Assembly: GCA_016342755.1 (NCBI GenBank)
Contig: JAEINS010000012.1
Coordinates: 62,001-126,000, forward strand
Reading direction: 5' to 3'
Source of the DNA: Melioribacteraceae bacterium
GTDB taxonomy: Bacteria > Bacteroidota > Ignavibacteria > Ignavibacteriales > Melioribacteraceae
DNA: 64,000 bases
Every line of letters begins with the position of its first letter. Positions within the stretch are counted from its first letter, which is position 1. A program made the position numbers and the translations under genes. The notes under the pieces were generated by a model that worked only from the letters and a program-made list of their open reading frames with translations, was not told where the DNA came from and did not search any database. Positions 7,734 through 17,612 of the stretch are shown in pieces.

Positions 7734-9119
7734 TTATTTGATGTATTTATTCTTCTTAGGAATGTACCAGACATTCTTTTCTAAATCAACACCGCCGCCA
7801 ATTTCTTCTTGTATAACTCTGTCAATTATAAAAACACCAATTTCTGCCATATTGCTAAAATTATCGATGCCATTATCAAAATTTTGTCTGGTTCTATGAA
7901 TATTAAATTTATTTGAAAACTTTTGCCCAAAAGTTTTTTCAACACCGTCTTTGCCAATAATAAAACCTAATAATCCGCCCCATGTTGCTGTAGGATTATC
8001 TGAATCCCAGCCAGAAAGCACACCAATTTTAATTGTTTCTTTTAGATCTCCTTCGCCGTAAAACAGACTAACTAGGCTTGAAGCAAAATTTATACCGGCA
8101 GCAAAACAGCCGTTGCAATAGAGTTCTTTTGAAGTCATATAATAACCATCTTCTTGATTTACCTGGTATCTTTCATAAATCTCATCACGCGTTTGCTCCC
8201 AGACAAAACCATCTTCATATTTAGATTTCACAAAGTCGTACATTTTTGCTGAATAAGAATTATCCGGCAAAACTTTTCTAGCCTCATCAGCAATCCAAAG
8301 TATGTTATCTTTATCCGGTTTTGTTTCATCAATTGCCGATGCTAAAGAATACATTGTAACATAAAACTCTGAGATCCATGCGGCATTATCTCTGGCTGTT
8401 GTTCTAATAGGAAGATAAGACATTTCCAGGGCTACATCTGGTCTTGCCGGAGCATATAAGCCAAATATCTCTGTGGTAAGCTGTGCATCAATCATTTCAA
8501 AATTTGGGTTGTTTTCAGGACTGCTGGTCTCCGGCGGCAAAATCCCTTTATTCATAAGATCAAAAGCTGTTTGATTAGAAACCCACAGAAAATTTTCTTC
8601 CTCTTTTTTGATGTGTTTCAGCCACCCGGCTTTAATTTGTAAAGGTGTTAAGATACTTGTTTTATTTGTGTATAGCAGATGCTGATAAATGTACTCAATA
8701 TCTGTATCATCATCCGCACCCCAGACACCATTTGTATCTTCAAATACAAAGTCAATTGTTGCCGATAAATCACTGGGGATTCCTTTGCCCCAAATACTTG
8801 GCTTATCAGGTTTACCCCAATCATTTCTTGTGTAAAACTCGCCAGTTTTTATTTCACCAATATTGCCAATTTTATCCATTTCTGTAACTAAGCCAGTCCA
8901 GTTTGCAATACATTGTCCAAGCCAGAAACCCTGCAGTTTGTTTACATAATCAATACGTGAAATAACAAGATCTAACTTATCAGGCGAATAATCTTTATAG
9001 ACAAAACTAGTATCTTGTAATACTTTATCAGAAACTCCGGAAGAATTGCATGATATACAAAAAATACAAATTACACTTACAATAATGCTGCTATTAAAAG
9101 TTAATGTTAGTTTTTTCAT
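7734..9119 (-). CDS. Secreted ADP-ribosylglycohydrolase-fold lipoprotein
   Basis: A 461-residue protein with a signal peptide ending in a lipobox-like CISC, so probably an outer-membrane or periplasmic lipoprotein. The body resembles the ADP-ribosylglycohydrolase (DraG/ARH) family: an acidic pair in WGADDDTDIEYIYQHLL and the late motif SGWDSDNPTATWGGLLG, both in the positions of the metal-binding Asp residues. Classic members remove ADP-ribose from proteins in the cytoplasm, but exported versions occur next to sugar hydrolases, where a glycosidase-like role on an unknown substrate is conceivable. It follows the GH3 gene by 11 bases and is the last gene of the beta-glucan locus. Confidence 0.75.
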   Translation of the reverse strand: MKKLTLTFNSSIIVSVICIFCISCNSSGVSDKVLQDTSFVYKDYSPDKLDLVISRIDYVNKLQGFWLGQCIANWTGLVTEMDKIGNIGEIKTGEFYTRNDWGKPDKPSIWGKGIPSDLSATIDFVFEDTNGVWGADDDTDIEYIYQHLLYTNKTSILTPLQIKAGWLKHIKKEEENFLWVSNQTAFDLMNKGILPPETSSPENNPNFEMIDAQLTTEIFGLYAPARPDVALEMSYLPIRTTARDNAAWISEFYVTMYSLASAIDETKPDKDNILWIADEARKVLPDNSYSAKMYDFVKSKYEDGFVWEQTRDEIYERYQVNQEDGYYMTSKELYCNGCFAAGINFASSLVSLFYGEGDLKETIKIGVLSGWDSDNPTATWGGLLGFIIGKDGVEKTFGQKFSNKFNIHRTRQNFDNGIDNFSNMAEIGVFIIDRVIQEEIGGGVDLEKNVWYIPKKNKYIK

Positions 9120-9130
9120 AACTGTTTCTG

Positions 9131-11956
9131 TTACTTGATAAATGTTAGTTTTTTAATTTCAATATTATTATTTGCTGAGAGTTTATAAAAATAAACTCCG
9201 CTCGATAAATTTGCGGCATTAAAACTGACAGAATAAATTCCTTTTGGTTTGTATCCATCAACTAATGTAGAAACTTCGTTGCCTAGAACATCGAAAACTT
9301 TTAGCGACACTTCCCCGCTTTCAGCAATTGCATAATTTATTGTAGTTGTAGGGTTAAAAGGATTTGGATAGTTTTGTTCTAATCTAAAATTAGCCGGAAT
9401 AATTTCCGTTTCTTTAACATCTGTAAACATTAAAATAGATTCAATCCAATTTAAATTGAATCCGCCTTTTTCGGAATATAACCGTATTGTTGAATTTCCG
9501 CTTCCCAATTCCAAAAGAGTAGATGTGGTTTGCCAATTTTGCCAATCGCCTGTAAATGGAACCGCTACAGTTTCAACAATTTCGTTATTAATAATTATTC
9601 TAATTCTGGCATCAGAATTTGGCGAAGCGACACGAAAATCAAATTGATACTCTCCGGCAGTTTCAATAAGAACTTCATATTCAAGCCAGTCATTATCATC
9701 AATCCAGCCAACATTAATTCCACCACCTATATCACTAGTATTTTCTGTCTGAACACCTTCCATATTTGTATAATCTTCTGCTTCAATAAGACCCGGAAAA
9801 ACTAATTCAGATCCCCATCCATCATAATTTATAACGTCTTCTGAAGAAATTGCTTCTAATACACCGCCATCATTCGATTCAATATTTCCTTGCAGATAAC
9901 TAAATTCTATTATATCGCTGGAAGATATTTTCTCATTTAATGTTATAAGCAAAACAGTTTCGTTAATTTCTGAAACTTTTATTTCTGAGACCTCAATTAT
10001 ATCGGATGAATTTTTCTTTATATTAAACTTTGCTTCATTTAATGAGCCTGAATTTATAGCTTTGTTAAAAGAGATCTCTATTTTATCTGAGCTTTCAGTT
10101 AACATTGCAGAAAGATAAACCAATTGTGAACCTGCCAGCGAATTTTCAAAAGAATCAATTCCAAATCCATAAGAAAATAATGGATCATAATTATTATCTC
10201 CATAGTTAATGGGGATTTGCTGCATGTTTTTTGGCCAGGTATGTGGCAATTTTCCGGTTGGGGCATAATCTCCAAATAATACTTCGGCAATTCCGTCACC
10301 CTCAGTGCCAGGCAGCCAGGCGGATAATAAAACATCAGAATTGTGAAGTACCGGATTGATTATCATAGGTCGGCCAGAAATTAATATAGTAATAACCGGA
10401 ATCCCTAATTGTTGCATTTTTCTCACCATACGAACCTGGGTTTTAGGTAATGATAAATCATTCTTATCACCGCCACCTTCCGCGTATGGTTGTTCACCAA
10501 CAACTACAATTACATAATCAGCATCGGCTGCATCAAAGTTTCCTTCAGCATTATATATCACTTCAGAATTTGGAGCAGCTTGTTTTATCCCGTCAAGAAT
10601 TGTTGTGCCGGGTGTTATATTTCCAGGAGAACCGCCCCACTGAATTGTCCAGCCGCCGCACTGCAGACCAATATCATTTGCATGATTCCCGGCAACTAAT
10701 ATTTTTTTAGCCGATTTATTTAACGGTAAAATGTCATCTTTCTTTTGAAGAAGAACTACCGATTCCCTTACACATTGTTTTGCAACTGCTCTATGTTCCG
10801 CAGATCCTATTTTATCTAAATAACTTCTATCAGAATATGGGTTTTCAAACAGACCTAATTCAAATTTCACTTTTAAAATTCTTTTTACCGCGTCATTAAT
10901 TCTTTCTTGTGAAACTTTCCCTTGATTTACAAGTGATATAAGCCCGTTATAAAATCCGGCATAGTTATTAGGAACCATAACCATATCTATTCCGGCATTT
11001 ATAGATATTTCAATATCTGAAATATAATCTCCGGGAATTTGATCAATTGCTGCCCAGTCAGAAACTATAAATCCATCAAATCCTAATTCATCTTTTAATA
11101 AATCTGTAAGCAGATATTTAATGCCGTGAAGTTTTTGACCGTTCCAGCTATTGTAAGATGCCATAATAGTTTTAACATCATATTTAATAGCCTCTATATA
11201 CCCGGGTAAATGTATTGCTCTTAATTCTTCTTCACTTATCTGAGTATTACCCTGATCATTGCCGCCAAGTGTACCTCCGTCACCAATAAAATGTTTTGCG
11301 CACGCAACTATACTTGTCGGGGTATTTAAACTGTCGTTTTGCAACCCAAGTACAGCCGGACCTGCAAACATTTCTGATAATTCCGCCGTTTCACCAAAAC
11401 TTTCATAAGTTCTTCCCCATCTTTCGTCTCTTGCAACGGCAATACAAGGAGCAAAAGTCCAGTCTATTCCGGTAGCCGCAATTTCAACGGCGGTAATTCT
11501 TGAGGCTTCTTTTATAAGATCAGGATTCCGGGTTGCGCCAAGTCCAATATTATGAGGAAATATTGTTGATCCAACTACATTGCTGTGTCCGTGAACAGCA
11601 TCAATTCCGTAGATAATTGGGATCTTTAATCTCGATTGCAACGACTTAAGCTGGAAAGTATCATATAGATTAGCCCATGCTTCCGGGGAATTGTTCTCTG
11701 GATCGGAACCGCCGCCGCTTAAGATTGAGCCAATATTATAACTTAGCATATCATCCAAATTATTTACCGCCGCATGATCAGCCTGTGTCATCTGCCCGAC
11801 TTTTTCTTCAAGAGTCATTCTGCCTAATAAATCCGCAACTCTATTTTCAATCGAACTAGTTGAATCCAAGTAAATTGGAGTTTGCGCATATATGTTATTT
11901 ATAAATAAGAGATAGATTACAAATAATTTGCAACTGTTTCTTAAAACTATTTTCAT
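9131..11956 (-). CDS. GH3 beta-glucosidase with CBM6-like module and T9SS sorting domain
   Basis: Secreted exo-acting beta-glucosidase. After a signal peptide (cleaved near YAQ), the two GH3 domains span about residues 40-590. The nucleophile is Asp300 in GFIVSDWAAID, and KHFIGDGG and the GRPM/LPGTEG motifs of the second domain are present. Next come an immunoglobulin-like stretch, a CBM6-type module (about 715-840, with IEAEDYTNMEGV and NDWLEYEV) and a T9SS C-terminal domain containing YPNPFNPTTTINYA. I start it at the ATG at 11956, because the upstream open codons precede the signal peptide. CBM6 modules often bind beta-1,3-glucan. The T9SS domain is shared almost identically with the next gene upstream. 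Confidence 0.93.
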   Translation of the reverse strand: MKIVLRNSCKLFVIYLLFINNIYAQTPIYLDSTSSIENRVADLLGRMTLEEKVGQMTQADHAAVNNLDDMLSYNIGSILSGGGSDPENNSPEAWANLYDTFQLKSLQSRLKIPIIYGIDAVHGHSNVVGSTIFPHNIGLGATRNPDLIKEASRITAVEIAATGIDWTFAPCIAVARDERWGRTYESFGETAELSEMFAGPAVLGLQNDSLNTPTSIVACAKHFIGDGGTLGGNDQGNTQISEEELRAIHLPGYIEAIKYDVKTIMASYNSWNGQKLHGIKYLLTDLLKDELGFDGFIVSDWAAIDQIPGDYISDIEISINAGIDMVMVPNNYAGFYNGLISLVNQGKVSQERINDAVKRILKVKFELGLFENPYSDRSYLDKIGSAEHRAVAKQCVRESVVLLQKKDDILPLNKSAKKILVAGNHANDIGLQCGGWTIQWGGSPGNITPGTTILDGIKQAAPNSEVIYNAEGNFDAADADYVIVVVGEQPYAEGGGDKNDLSLPKTQVRMVRKMQQLGIPVITILISGRPMIINPVLHNSDVLLSAWLPGTEGDGIAEVLFGDYAPTGKLPHTWPKNMQQIPINYGDNNYDPLFSYGFGIDSFENSLAGSQLVYLSAMLTESSDKIEISFNKAINSGSLNEAKFNIKKNSSDIIEVSEIKVSEINETVLLITLNEKISSSDIIEFSYLQGNIESNDGGVLEAISSEDVINYDGWGSELVFPGLIEAEDYTNMEGVQTENTSDIGGGINVGWIDDNDWLEYEVLIETAGEYQFDFRVASPNSDARIRIIINNEIVETVAVPFTGDWQNWQTTSTLLELGSGNSTIRLYSEKGGFNLNWIESILMFTDVKETEIIPANFRLEQNYPNPFNPTTTINYAIAESGEVSLKVFDVLGNEVSTLVDGYKPKGIYSVSFNAANLSSGVYFYKLSANNNIEIKKLTFIK
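9197..9378 (-). repeat. 182-base exact direct repeat, copy 1 (T9SS domain)
   Basis: Identical base for base to 12059-12240. It encodes most of the T9SS sorting domain of the GH3 enzyme. The flanking sequences diverge at once on one side and after one mismatch on the other. Confidence 0.95.
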
Positions 11957-11992
11957 AATATCCATTCTACAGTAATCCACTTTTCTATGGCA

Positions 11993-13999
11993 TTATTTTA
12001 ATAAAATCATTGTCTTTGTATTTCTAAATTCACGAGTGCTAATTGTATAGTAATAAATTCCGCTCGATAAATTTGCGGCATTAAAACTGACAGAATAAAT
12101 TCCTTTTGGTTTGTATCCATCAACTAATGTAGAAACTTCGTTGCCTAGAACATCGAAAACTTTTAGCGACACTTCCCCGCTTTCAGCAATTGCATAATTT
12201 ATTGTAGTTGTAGGGTTAAAAGGATTTGGATAGTTTTGTTGCAGCTCAAATGAAACTGGCAATTCTGTATTATTTTCAATACCAACAATTGAATTAAAAA
12301 TAAGTTCAAACTTATCTATGTTAAAAGGACTTACATCACCTATTTCCATACGAAGAATCTGCTCACCTTCAGCAAGTTCAATTTGTCCGTAAATTGACAC
12401 AGTATTTTGCCAATCGTTTGTAGAAACAACATCGAGAACGGTAGAATAGGTAAATCCGACTCTAAATCGCAATTTCCCGCCGCCATTTAATGAAGCAGTT
12501 TCAACTTTAATATCATATAGTCCTGCTTTAGCCACATCTATAGAATATTCAAGCCATTCCCCTTTTTCTACATAAGAAATTTGATATCCGCCGTCATCCC
12601 TGTCTTCTATATCAACACTTTCTGCCGGTCTATATTTACCGGGAATATTTTGAGCACCTGTATCATGAAATGTTAAACCTTCGCCGCCAATATCAAATTC
12701 TTCTGCTTCAATAATTCCGGGAACTTCAAACGGCAATAACAAATACGGACTGCGGAATGTAGATTCCAGAAAAATTTTAACAGGATATGAATATTTATCT
12801 TCACCATTATCCATAACAGAAATAACTCTGTAATAAAAATGCCCGGGAGTTACACTTGAATCACTAAAACTTTCGGAAGCCGCATCAAGCTCAGCCAATT
12901 TTTGGAAACTGCTTTCTCCAATTTTTCGTTCAATAATAATCTTATTGTTTTCTGCTGTTCTGTTTTTCCATGATAAAGAAACTACAGAATCACCGTTTGC
13001 GCTAATATTTAAGTATGAAGGGCTATCAGTATAAGTATGCATTAAAATGTCTTTTACTTCGTGCCATGTTCTTGTAGCACGTTCATAAATTCCAAATTGA
13101 CCACCATCATCCCAAGCCTGGAAAACCACATTATTTTTAAGAGCTTCTTCTACATAAGTAAAATAATGAAGCATACGGGAATTATAATCAGCTTTATGAA
13201 CCGCGCCAAATTCACCTATAATAACCGGAATATCGTTTTCTGTTGACCAGCGGGCCGCGCTTGAAAAACTATTTGCAACCTGTGCCCGCTGCATTGTTGA
13301 ACCCCAGGTTCCTTCTCCCAATCCTCCAAAATCCCAAGGATCATAAGAATGATAATATCCCATTAAATAATCATCTTCTAATATGGCGGCACTTTTTAAC
13401 TGAGCAAGTCCGGCCCATTCATGTCCGGAGAAACAAACTATTCTTGTAGGATTAGTTTTTCTTATAATTGGAAGTACTCTTGCATTTAGATCATCAACTT
13501 CTGCCAGAGTTAATCCATGCGGCTCATTAATTATTTCAAAGATTAGTTTATCAGATTTATCTTTAAATCTTACGGATATCTGACTCCAGATAGAATCAAA
13601 CCTGGTCTGGTTTTCAGCGGAATAATTTGTTTTAATCCATTCTTCATGATGAGCATTTATTATAATAAATAAATCGCGCGATAAACCCCATTCAACAACC
13701 TGTTCAACTCTATTCATCCACGATTCTTCAACTTTATAAGGTGCACTTTTTGAAGTGTGTTCATCCCATCTTACAGGAACCCGAACAGTTCTAAATCCAG
13801 CAGTTTTATAATCATCAAAGTAATGTTCTTCAGCATTTGGATTATTCCAATCTCCTTCTAACGGTGGTTCTAATGTGTTTCCTAAATTAATCCCACGCTG
13901 CATCTGTTCAACTGCTTCCCAAGGAGTAAGCTGAGAAAAAGCAGAAACTTGCAGCAAAAGGATAATGATAAAAATTAATATAATTCGAAATGATTTCAT
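11993..13999 (-). CDS. GH5 endoglucanase-like enzyme with CBM and T9SS sorting domain
   Basis: Secreted glycoside hydrolase family 5. After the signal peptide, the catalytic domain (about 25-325) opens with MQRGINLGNTLEPP. It carries the acid/base Glu159 in FEIINEPHG and the nucleophile Glu263 in VIIGEFGAVHK, as well as the conserved His pair NAHHEEW. A fibronectin-like linker (about 330-410), a CBM6/35-like module (about 425-570, with IEAEEFDIGGEG and GEWLEYSIDV) and a T9SS C-terminal domain follow. GH5 members of this type cleave beta-1,4- or mixed-linkage glucans; the locus suggests a beta-glucan substrate. It starts at the ATG at 13999 (MKSFRI) rather than at an ATG five codons earlier. 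Confidence 0.92.
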   Translation of the reverse strand: MKSFRIILIFIIILLLQVSAFSQLTPWEAVEQMQRGINLGNTLEPPLEGDWNNPNAEEHYFDDYKTAGFRTVRVPVRWDEHTSKSAPYKVEESWMNRVEQVVEWGLSRDLFIIINAHHEEWIKTNYSAENQTRFDSIWSQISVRFKDKSDKLIFEIINEPHGLTLAEVDDLNARVLPIIRKTNPTRIVCFSGHEWAGLAQLKSAAILEDDYLMGYYHSYDPWDFGGLGEGTWGSTMQRAQVANSFSSAARWSTENDIPVIIGEFGAVHKADYNSRMLHYFTYVEEALKNNVVFQAWDDGGQFGIYERATRTWHEVKDILMHTYTDSPSYLNISANGDSVVSLSWKNRTAENNKIIIERKIGESSFQKLAELDAASESFSDSSVTPGHFYYRVISVMDNGEDKYSYPVKIFLESTFRSPYLLLPFEVPGIIEAEEFDIGGEGLTFHDTGAQNIPGKYRPAESVDIEDRDDGGYQISYVEKGEWLEYSIDVAKAGLYDIKVETASLNGGGKLRFRVGFTYSTVLDVVSTNDWQNTVSIYGQIELAEGEQILRMEIGDVSPFNIDKFELIFNSIVGIENNTELPVSFELQQNYPNPFNPTTTINYAIAESGEVSLKVFDVLGNEVSTLVDGYKPKGIYSVSFNAANLSSGIYYYTISTREFRNTKTMILLK
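12059..12240 (-). repeat. 182-base exact direct repeat, copy 2 (T9SS domain)
   Basis: Identical to 9197-9378. It encodes the T9SS sorting domain of the GH5 enzyme. Two synonymous-rich coding copies with no differences over 182 bases indicate recent duplication or gene conversion. Confidence 0.95.
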
Positions 14000-14021
14000 G
14001 ATTTTATTTTCCAATTTTTAG

Positions 14022-14054
14022 GCTAAATCAGACCAACACATGATCCGATTTAGC
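14022..14054 (-). terminator. Terminator-like hairpin after the GH17 gene
   Basis: As RNA from the - strand, 13 consecutive pairs form (including two G-U) around a 7-base loop: GCTAAATCGGATC with GGTCTGATTTAGC. It lies 13 bases after the GH17 stop and before the GH5 start, so it could end or weaken transcription between the two genes. Confidence 0.55.
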
Positions 14055-14067
14055 TTCTTTTTTATAA

Positions 14068-15144
14068 TTACTTTTTTATTAGATCAGGATAAAGTTTCTG
14101 CATTACTTTTTTTGGAGTTCTATCTACGTTAAAAATACCCCAATGTTTTTCTGCTCCATCAGGATTAGCTGTTTCACCTTTCCATGGCTCATCAAATGCT
14201 TCAAAGAAAAAAGTAGTAATATTCATTCTTTCAGCCCAATTATATATTTTATTGTAATATATTTCTTGTTTTTCTTCACTTGCTCTTTCACCAAACTCTG
14301 CAGCAACAGTTGCCCATCCTAATTCAGTTATAACAATTTTCTTATTAGGAATATTTCTTTTAACCATCATTGTATTTTCAATTGAATATTCTAATGCGTT
14401 TGTTATATCTTGTCCTTCCCACAATGGGTAAACATGCACAGCTAAAAAATCCACTACTTCAGCTAATTTTGCTCCTTTATTTGCCCACCAGTGAGAATTT
14501 TCAGCAACAGAGACTGGTTGTTTAATCGAATTTTGAACTCTCTTAACGTATGTAATTGCTGTATCTAATTCACACATGTGATCATTCCATTCAACTAACA
14601 TTTCGTTTCCAACATTTACAGCAACAATAATATCAGGATACTTGTTAGCTAATTTAATTCCCATCTCAATTTCTTCTAGGTTCGACTTCTTATTAGCAGC
14701 TAGCTTTTCAGCTTTAATTGGTTCAGTTAACCATCCACATCCTTCATGATTACTTATTTCAGCATCCAACCATAATCCTTGCATAACCTTTATATTTAAG
14801 TTATTCTCTTTAATAACTTTTAATACCATTTGAGAATTTTCATCACAATCATATAATCGTATTAATTGAAAATAATCATCTCTTGACAATATTTTTAAGT
14901 CTTCTAAAGTTTCTTCATAAGTTGGATTTGATGCCCCATTTCCTCTATCTGGGTGCTGGCCTTCTCTGAAACCGGAATATGCTACAGCTCTTGTTATACC
15001 TGCCATAAGGTCATCTTTAGTTTGTTGTAAACTATCAGCAACAGTATTTTTAGTTTCATCAGAAATTTCTTTCTTTTCTGTTGCACAGCCAACAACAAGT
15101 GAAATAAATAATAACAGACTTAAATTCTGGATAAGTTTTTTCAT
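14068..15144 (-). CDS. GH17 family beta-1,3-glucanase lipoprotein
   Basis: A 358-residue lipoprotein (lipobox LVVGC, Cys20) with a TIM-barrel of the GH17 type. The likely acid/base is Glu181 in VNVGNEMLVEW and the nucleophile Glu274 in IVITELGWAT; both phrases are diagnostic for GH17. The barrel start AVAYSGFREGQHPD also fits bacterial GH17. Family enzymes act on beta-1,3-glucan as endo-glucanases or transglycosylases. SD-like GAGGA precedes the ATG at 15144. Being a lipoprotein without a T9SS domain, it is probably tethered in the periplasm or at the outer membrane and not released. It lies between two glucan hydrolase genes. Confidence 0.88.
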   Translation of the reverse strand: MKKLIQNLSLLLFISLVVGCATEKKEISDETKNTVADSLQQTKDDLMAGITRAVAYSGFREGQHPDRGNGASNPTYEETLEDLKILSRDDYFQLIRLYDCDENSQMVLKVIKENNLNIKVMQGLWLDAEISNHEGCGWLTEPIKAEKLAANKKSNLEEIEMGIKLANKYPDIIVAVNVGNEMLVEWNDHMCELDTAITYVKRVQNSIKQPVSVAENSHWWANKGAKLAEVVDFLAVHVYPLWEGQDITNALEYSIENTMMVKRNIPNKKIVITELGWATVAAEFGERASEEKQEIYYNKIYNWAERMNITTFFFEAFDEPWKGETANPDGAEKHWGIFNVDRTPKKVMQKLYPDLIKK

Positions 15145-15198
15145 TTTTTCCTCAAAAAAAATATTTTTCTTAATGATTGTATCATAAAATTATATGAA

Positions 15199-17598
15199 TT
15201 AAAATGTTAATAATTTACACTTTTCTACCAATTTATTTACCTGATCAGCAGTTATTTCACCGTTTGAAATGTAAGGGAATTTAATTATCGGGTGATCAAT
15301 AAAAAAATCATGAAATTGTGCATCATCTAAAGTTTTTCCTTCAGGCACAAAACCTTTAATCCATTTCGGCAACAATTCTTTTAAGAATTCGCGTGTTTTC
15401 GCATTTTCCCAGTATTCTCTAAAAAATGTATATTCATCAAATACTAATGGAATTTTCAGATTTGAATTGAGAGTAATTTCTTTAGTAAGTTGTATATCAC
15501 GCGAAGATGATCCGATAGATATTACAAATTTACCACTTTCTGCAATCCACATGTGTCTTTTTGCATCATAAAAAGAAAAATCACGTTTATTAAGTGTAAA
15601 AGATATTTCTTTTTCTTCGCCAGGTTTAAGATTAACTTTAATAAACTTTTTCAATTCTCTTAAAGGTCGTTGTAATCTACATTCTAAATCAGAAACATAT
15701 AACTGTGCAATTTCCTTACCTTTAACATCTCCTATATTTTTAATGTTAAATGAAACTTTAAGGTCATCAGAATCAGTAATTTCTTCAGATGAAACCTTGA
15801 TATCTGAATAATCAAACATTGTATAAGATAAACCGTAGCCAAACGGAAAAAGAGGTTCAATTTTCTTTTCATCATAATATCTATATCCAACAAAGATACG
15901 TTCACCATAAAGTACTTCACCTTCTTCACCCGGAAAATTTAAATAGGCAGGAGTATCTTCCAGTCTAACAGGAAACGTTTCCGCTAATTTCCCTGACGGA
16001 TTTACTTTGCCAAATAATACATCTACGGCACCACCCGCGCCTGCCTGACCTCCAAGCCAGGTTTCGAGAACACCTTTCACATCATTTATCCAAGGCATTG
16101 CTACAGCACTACCATTTGTTAAAACTACTACAGTATTCTTCTGGCTTTTCCCTACTTCACTAATTAGTTTGTTATGCGATGCCGGCATATTAATGTGGGT
16201 TCTATCAATTCCCTCAGATTCGTAATGTAAAGGTAATCCGGCAAAAACAATTGCCATATCAGATTTAGATGCTGCTTCTTTTGCTTCTTCAATCATTGAA
16301 AAATCATTATCGTCTGATAATTTATATCCCTGATAAAAACTTATTTCAAAATCCTCTCCATATTCATCTTTAATAATGTCTAAAGTTTTATCAATAATTG
16401 TAGGTTTAACTTCTGAGCTGCCATTACCCTGGTATCGCGGAGAAATAGCAAATTCACCTATTACAGCAATTTTCTTATACTTTTTATTTGTAATTGGAAG
16501 AACAGAATCATTATTTTTTAATAGTGTTGCAGACTCAGAAGCAACTTTTCGAGCAAATTTGTGATGTTCGTTTATGTTTAATTCAACATTTTCTTTCTCT
16601 AAAGATTTCGCTTTAAATACAACTTTTAATATTTCCTTTACTAATTCATCAAGTTTCAATTCATCTAGCGAACCATTTTTAACCGCTTCAACAATAAGTT
16701 TATCATTAACTTTACTTACTCCGGGCATCTCAATATGCATTCCTGCTTTAATTCCTTCTACTCTGTCTACAACTGCAAACCAATCAGATAGAAGAATTCC
16801 TTCGAAGCCCCATTCTTTTTTAAGTTTTTCGCTTAATAAATATTTTGACTGTGTTCCATACTCCCCTTGTACTCTGTTATAACAAGCCATAACAGTCCAA
16901 GGTTGTGCTTTTTTTACTGCTATTTCAAAAGGTGTTAAGTAAATTTCATTTAATGTTCTTTCATCCACATCAGAGTTCATCCACATTCTTTTAGTCTCAA
17001 CATTATTTGTTGCAAAATGTTTAAGAGAGGTTCCTATTCCCTGACTTTGAACTCCATTTATAAAAGCAGCTCCTATTTCTCCCGATAAAATTGGATCTTC
17101 AGAAAAGTACTCAAAATTTCTTCCCCCTAAAACCGATCTTTTAATATTTACTCCTGGTCCTAAAAGAACATTAACATCTAAAGCCTGGCATTCATTTCCT
17201 AAAGCCTCACCTACTTTTTTAATTAAATCTAGATCCCAGGTAGCAGCAAGTGCTGATGCTGTTGGAAAACAAGTAGCTGGATGTTGATCTCCATAACCAG
17301 CTTTATTTGTAGCAGGAGCACGGCGTAACCCGTGTGGTCCATCAGAAACCCAAATCCAAGGAATATTTAATCTTTCAATTGATTGTGTACTCCAATCATC
17401 TCTTCCTGAACAAAGAGAAGCTTTTTCTTCTAAAGTTAATTCACTAATTATTTTTTCAATCTTCAAATCAATTAACTCCTTATGGCTATCTTGCGCATTA
17501 CTCTGTGTGCCTATAAAAAATATAGTACTGATTAGAATTAATTGTCTAATCAATTTTAATCTATAAGGTTTAATACAAAATGTTTTTATATCAATCAT
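15199..17598 (-). CDS. GH3 beta-glucosidase with fibronectin type III-like domain
   Basis: A 799-residue exported enzyme with a signal peptide ending about SNAQ. GH3 N-terminal barrel: WVSDGPHGLRR, GPGVNIKRSVLGGRNFEYFSEDP, KHFATNNVE, and nucleophile Asp272 in GILLSDWFAVVD. The C-terminal GH3 domain has VLTNGSAVAMPW and GYRYYD, followed by a fibronectin III-like domain (about 610-690) and a helical tail. This is the BglB/DesR-type arrangement usual for periplasmic beta-glucosidases that remove glucose from oligosaccharides. There is no CBM and no T9SS domain, so a periplasmic site is likely. It starts 15 bases after the phosphorylase gene. Confidence 0.92.
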   Translation of the reverse strand: MIDIKTFCIKPYRLKLIRQLILISTIFFIGTQSNAQDSHKELIDLKIEKIISELTLEEKASLCSGRDDWSTQSIERLNIPWIWVSDGPHGLRRAPATNKAGYGDQHPATCFPTASALAATWDLDLIKKVGEALGNECQALDVNVLLGPGVNIKRSVLGGRNFEYFSEDPILSGEIGAAFINGVQSQGIGTSLKHFATNNVETKRMWMNSDVDERTLNEIYLTPFEIAVKKAQPWTVMACYNRVQGEYGTQSKYLLSEKLKKEWGFEGILLSDWFAVVDRVEGIKAGMHIEMPGVSKVNDKLIVEAVKNGSLDELKLDELVKEILKVVFKAKSLEKENVELNINEHHKFARKVASESATLLKNNDSVLPITNKKYKKIAVIGEFAISPRYQGNGSSEVKPTIIDKTLDIIKDEYGEDFEISFYQGYKLSDDNDFSMIEEAKEAASKSDMAIVFAGLPLHYESEGIDRTHINMPASHNKLISEVGKSQKNTVVVLTNGSAVAMPWINDVKGVLETWLGGQAGAGGAVDVLFGKVNPSGKLAETFPVRLEDTPAYLNFPGEEGEVLYGERIFVGYRYYDEKKIEPLFPFGYGLSYTMFDYSDIKVSSEEITDSDDLKVSFNIKNIGDVKGKEIAQLYVSDLECRLQRPLRELKKFIKVNLKPGEEKEISFTLNKRDFSFYDAKRHMWIAESGKFVISIGSSSRDIQLTKEITLNSNLKIPLVFDEYTFFREYWENAKTREFLKELLPKWIKGFVPEGKTLDDAQFHDFFIDHPIIKFPYISNGEITADQVNKLVEKCKLLTF

Positions 17599-17612
17599 AT
17601 AGTTTTTCCAAT

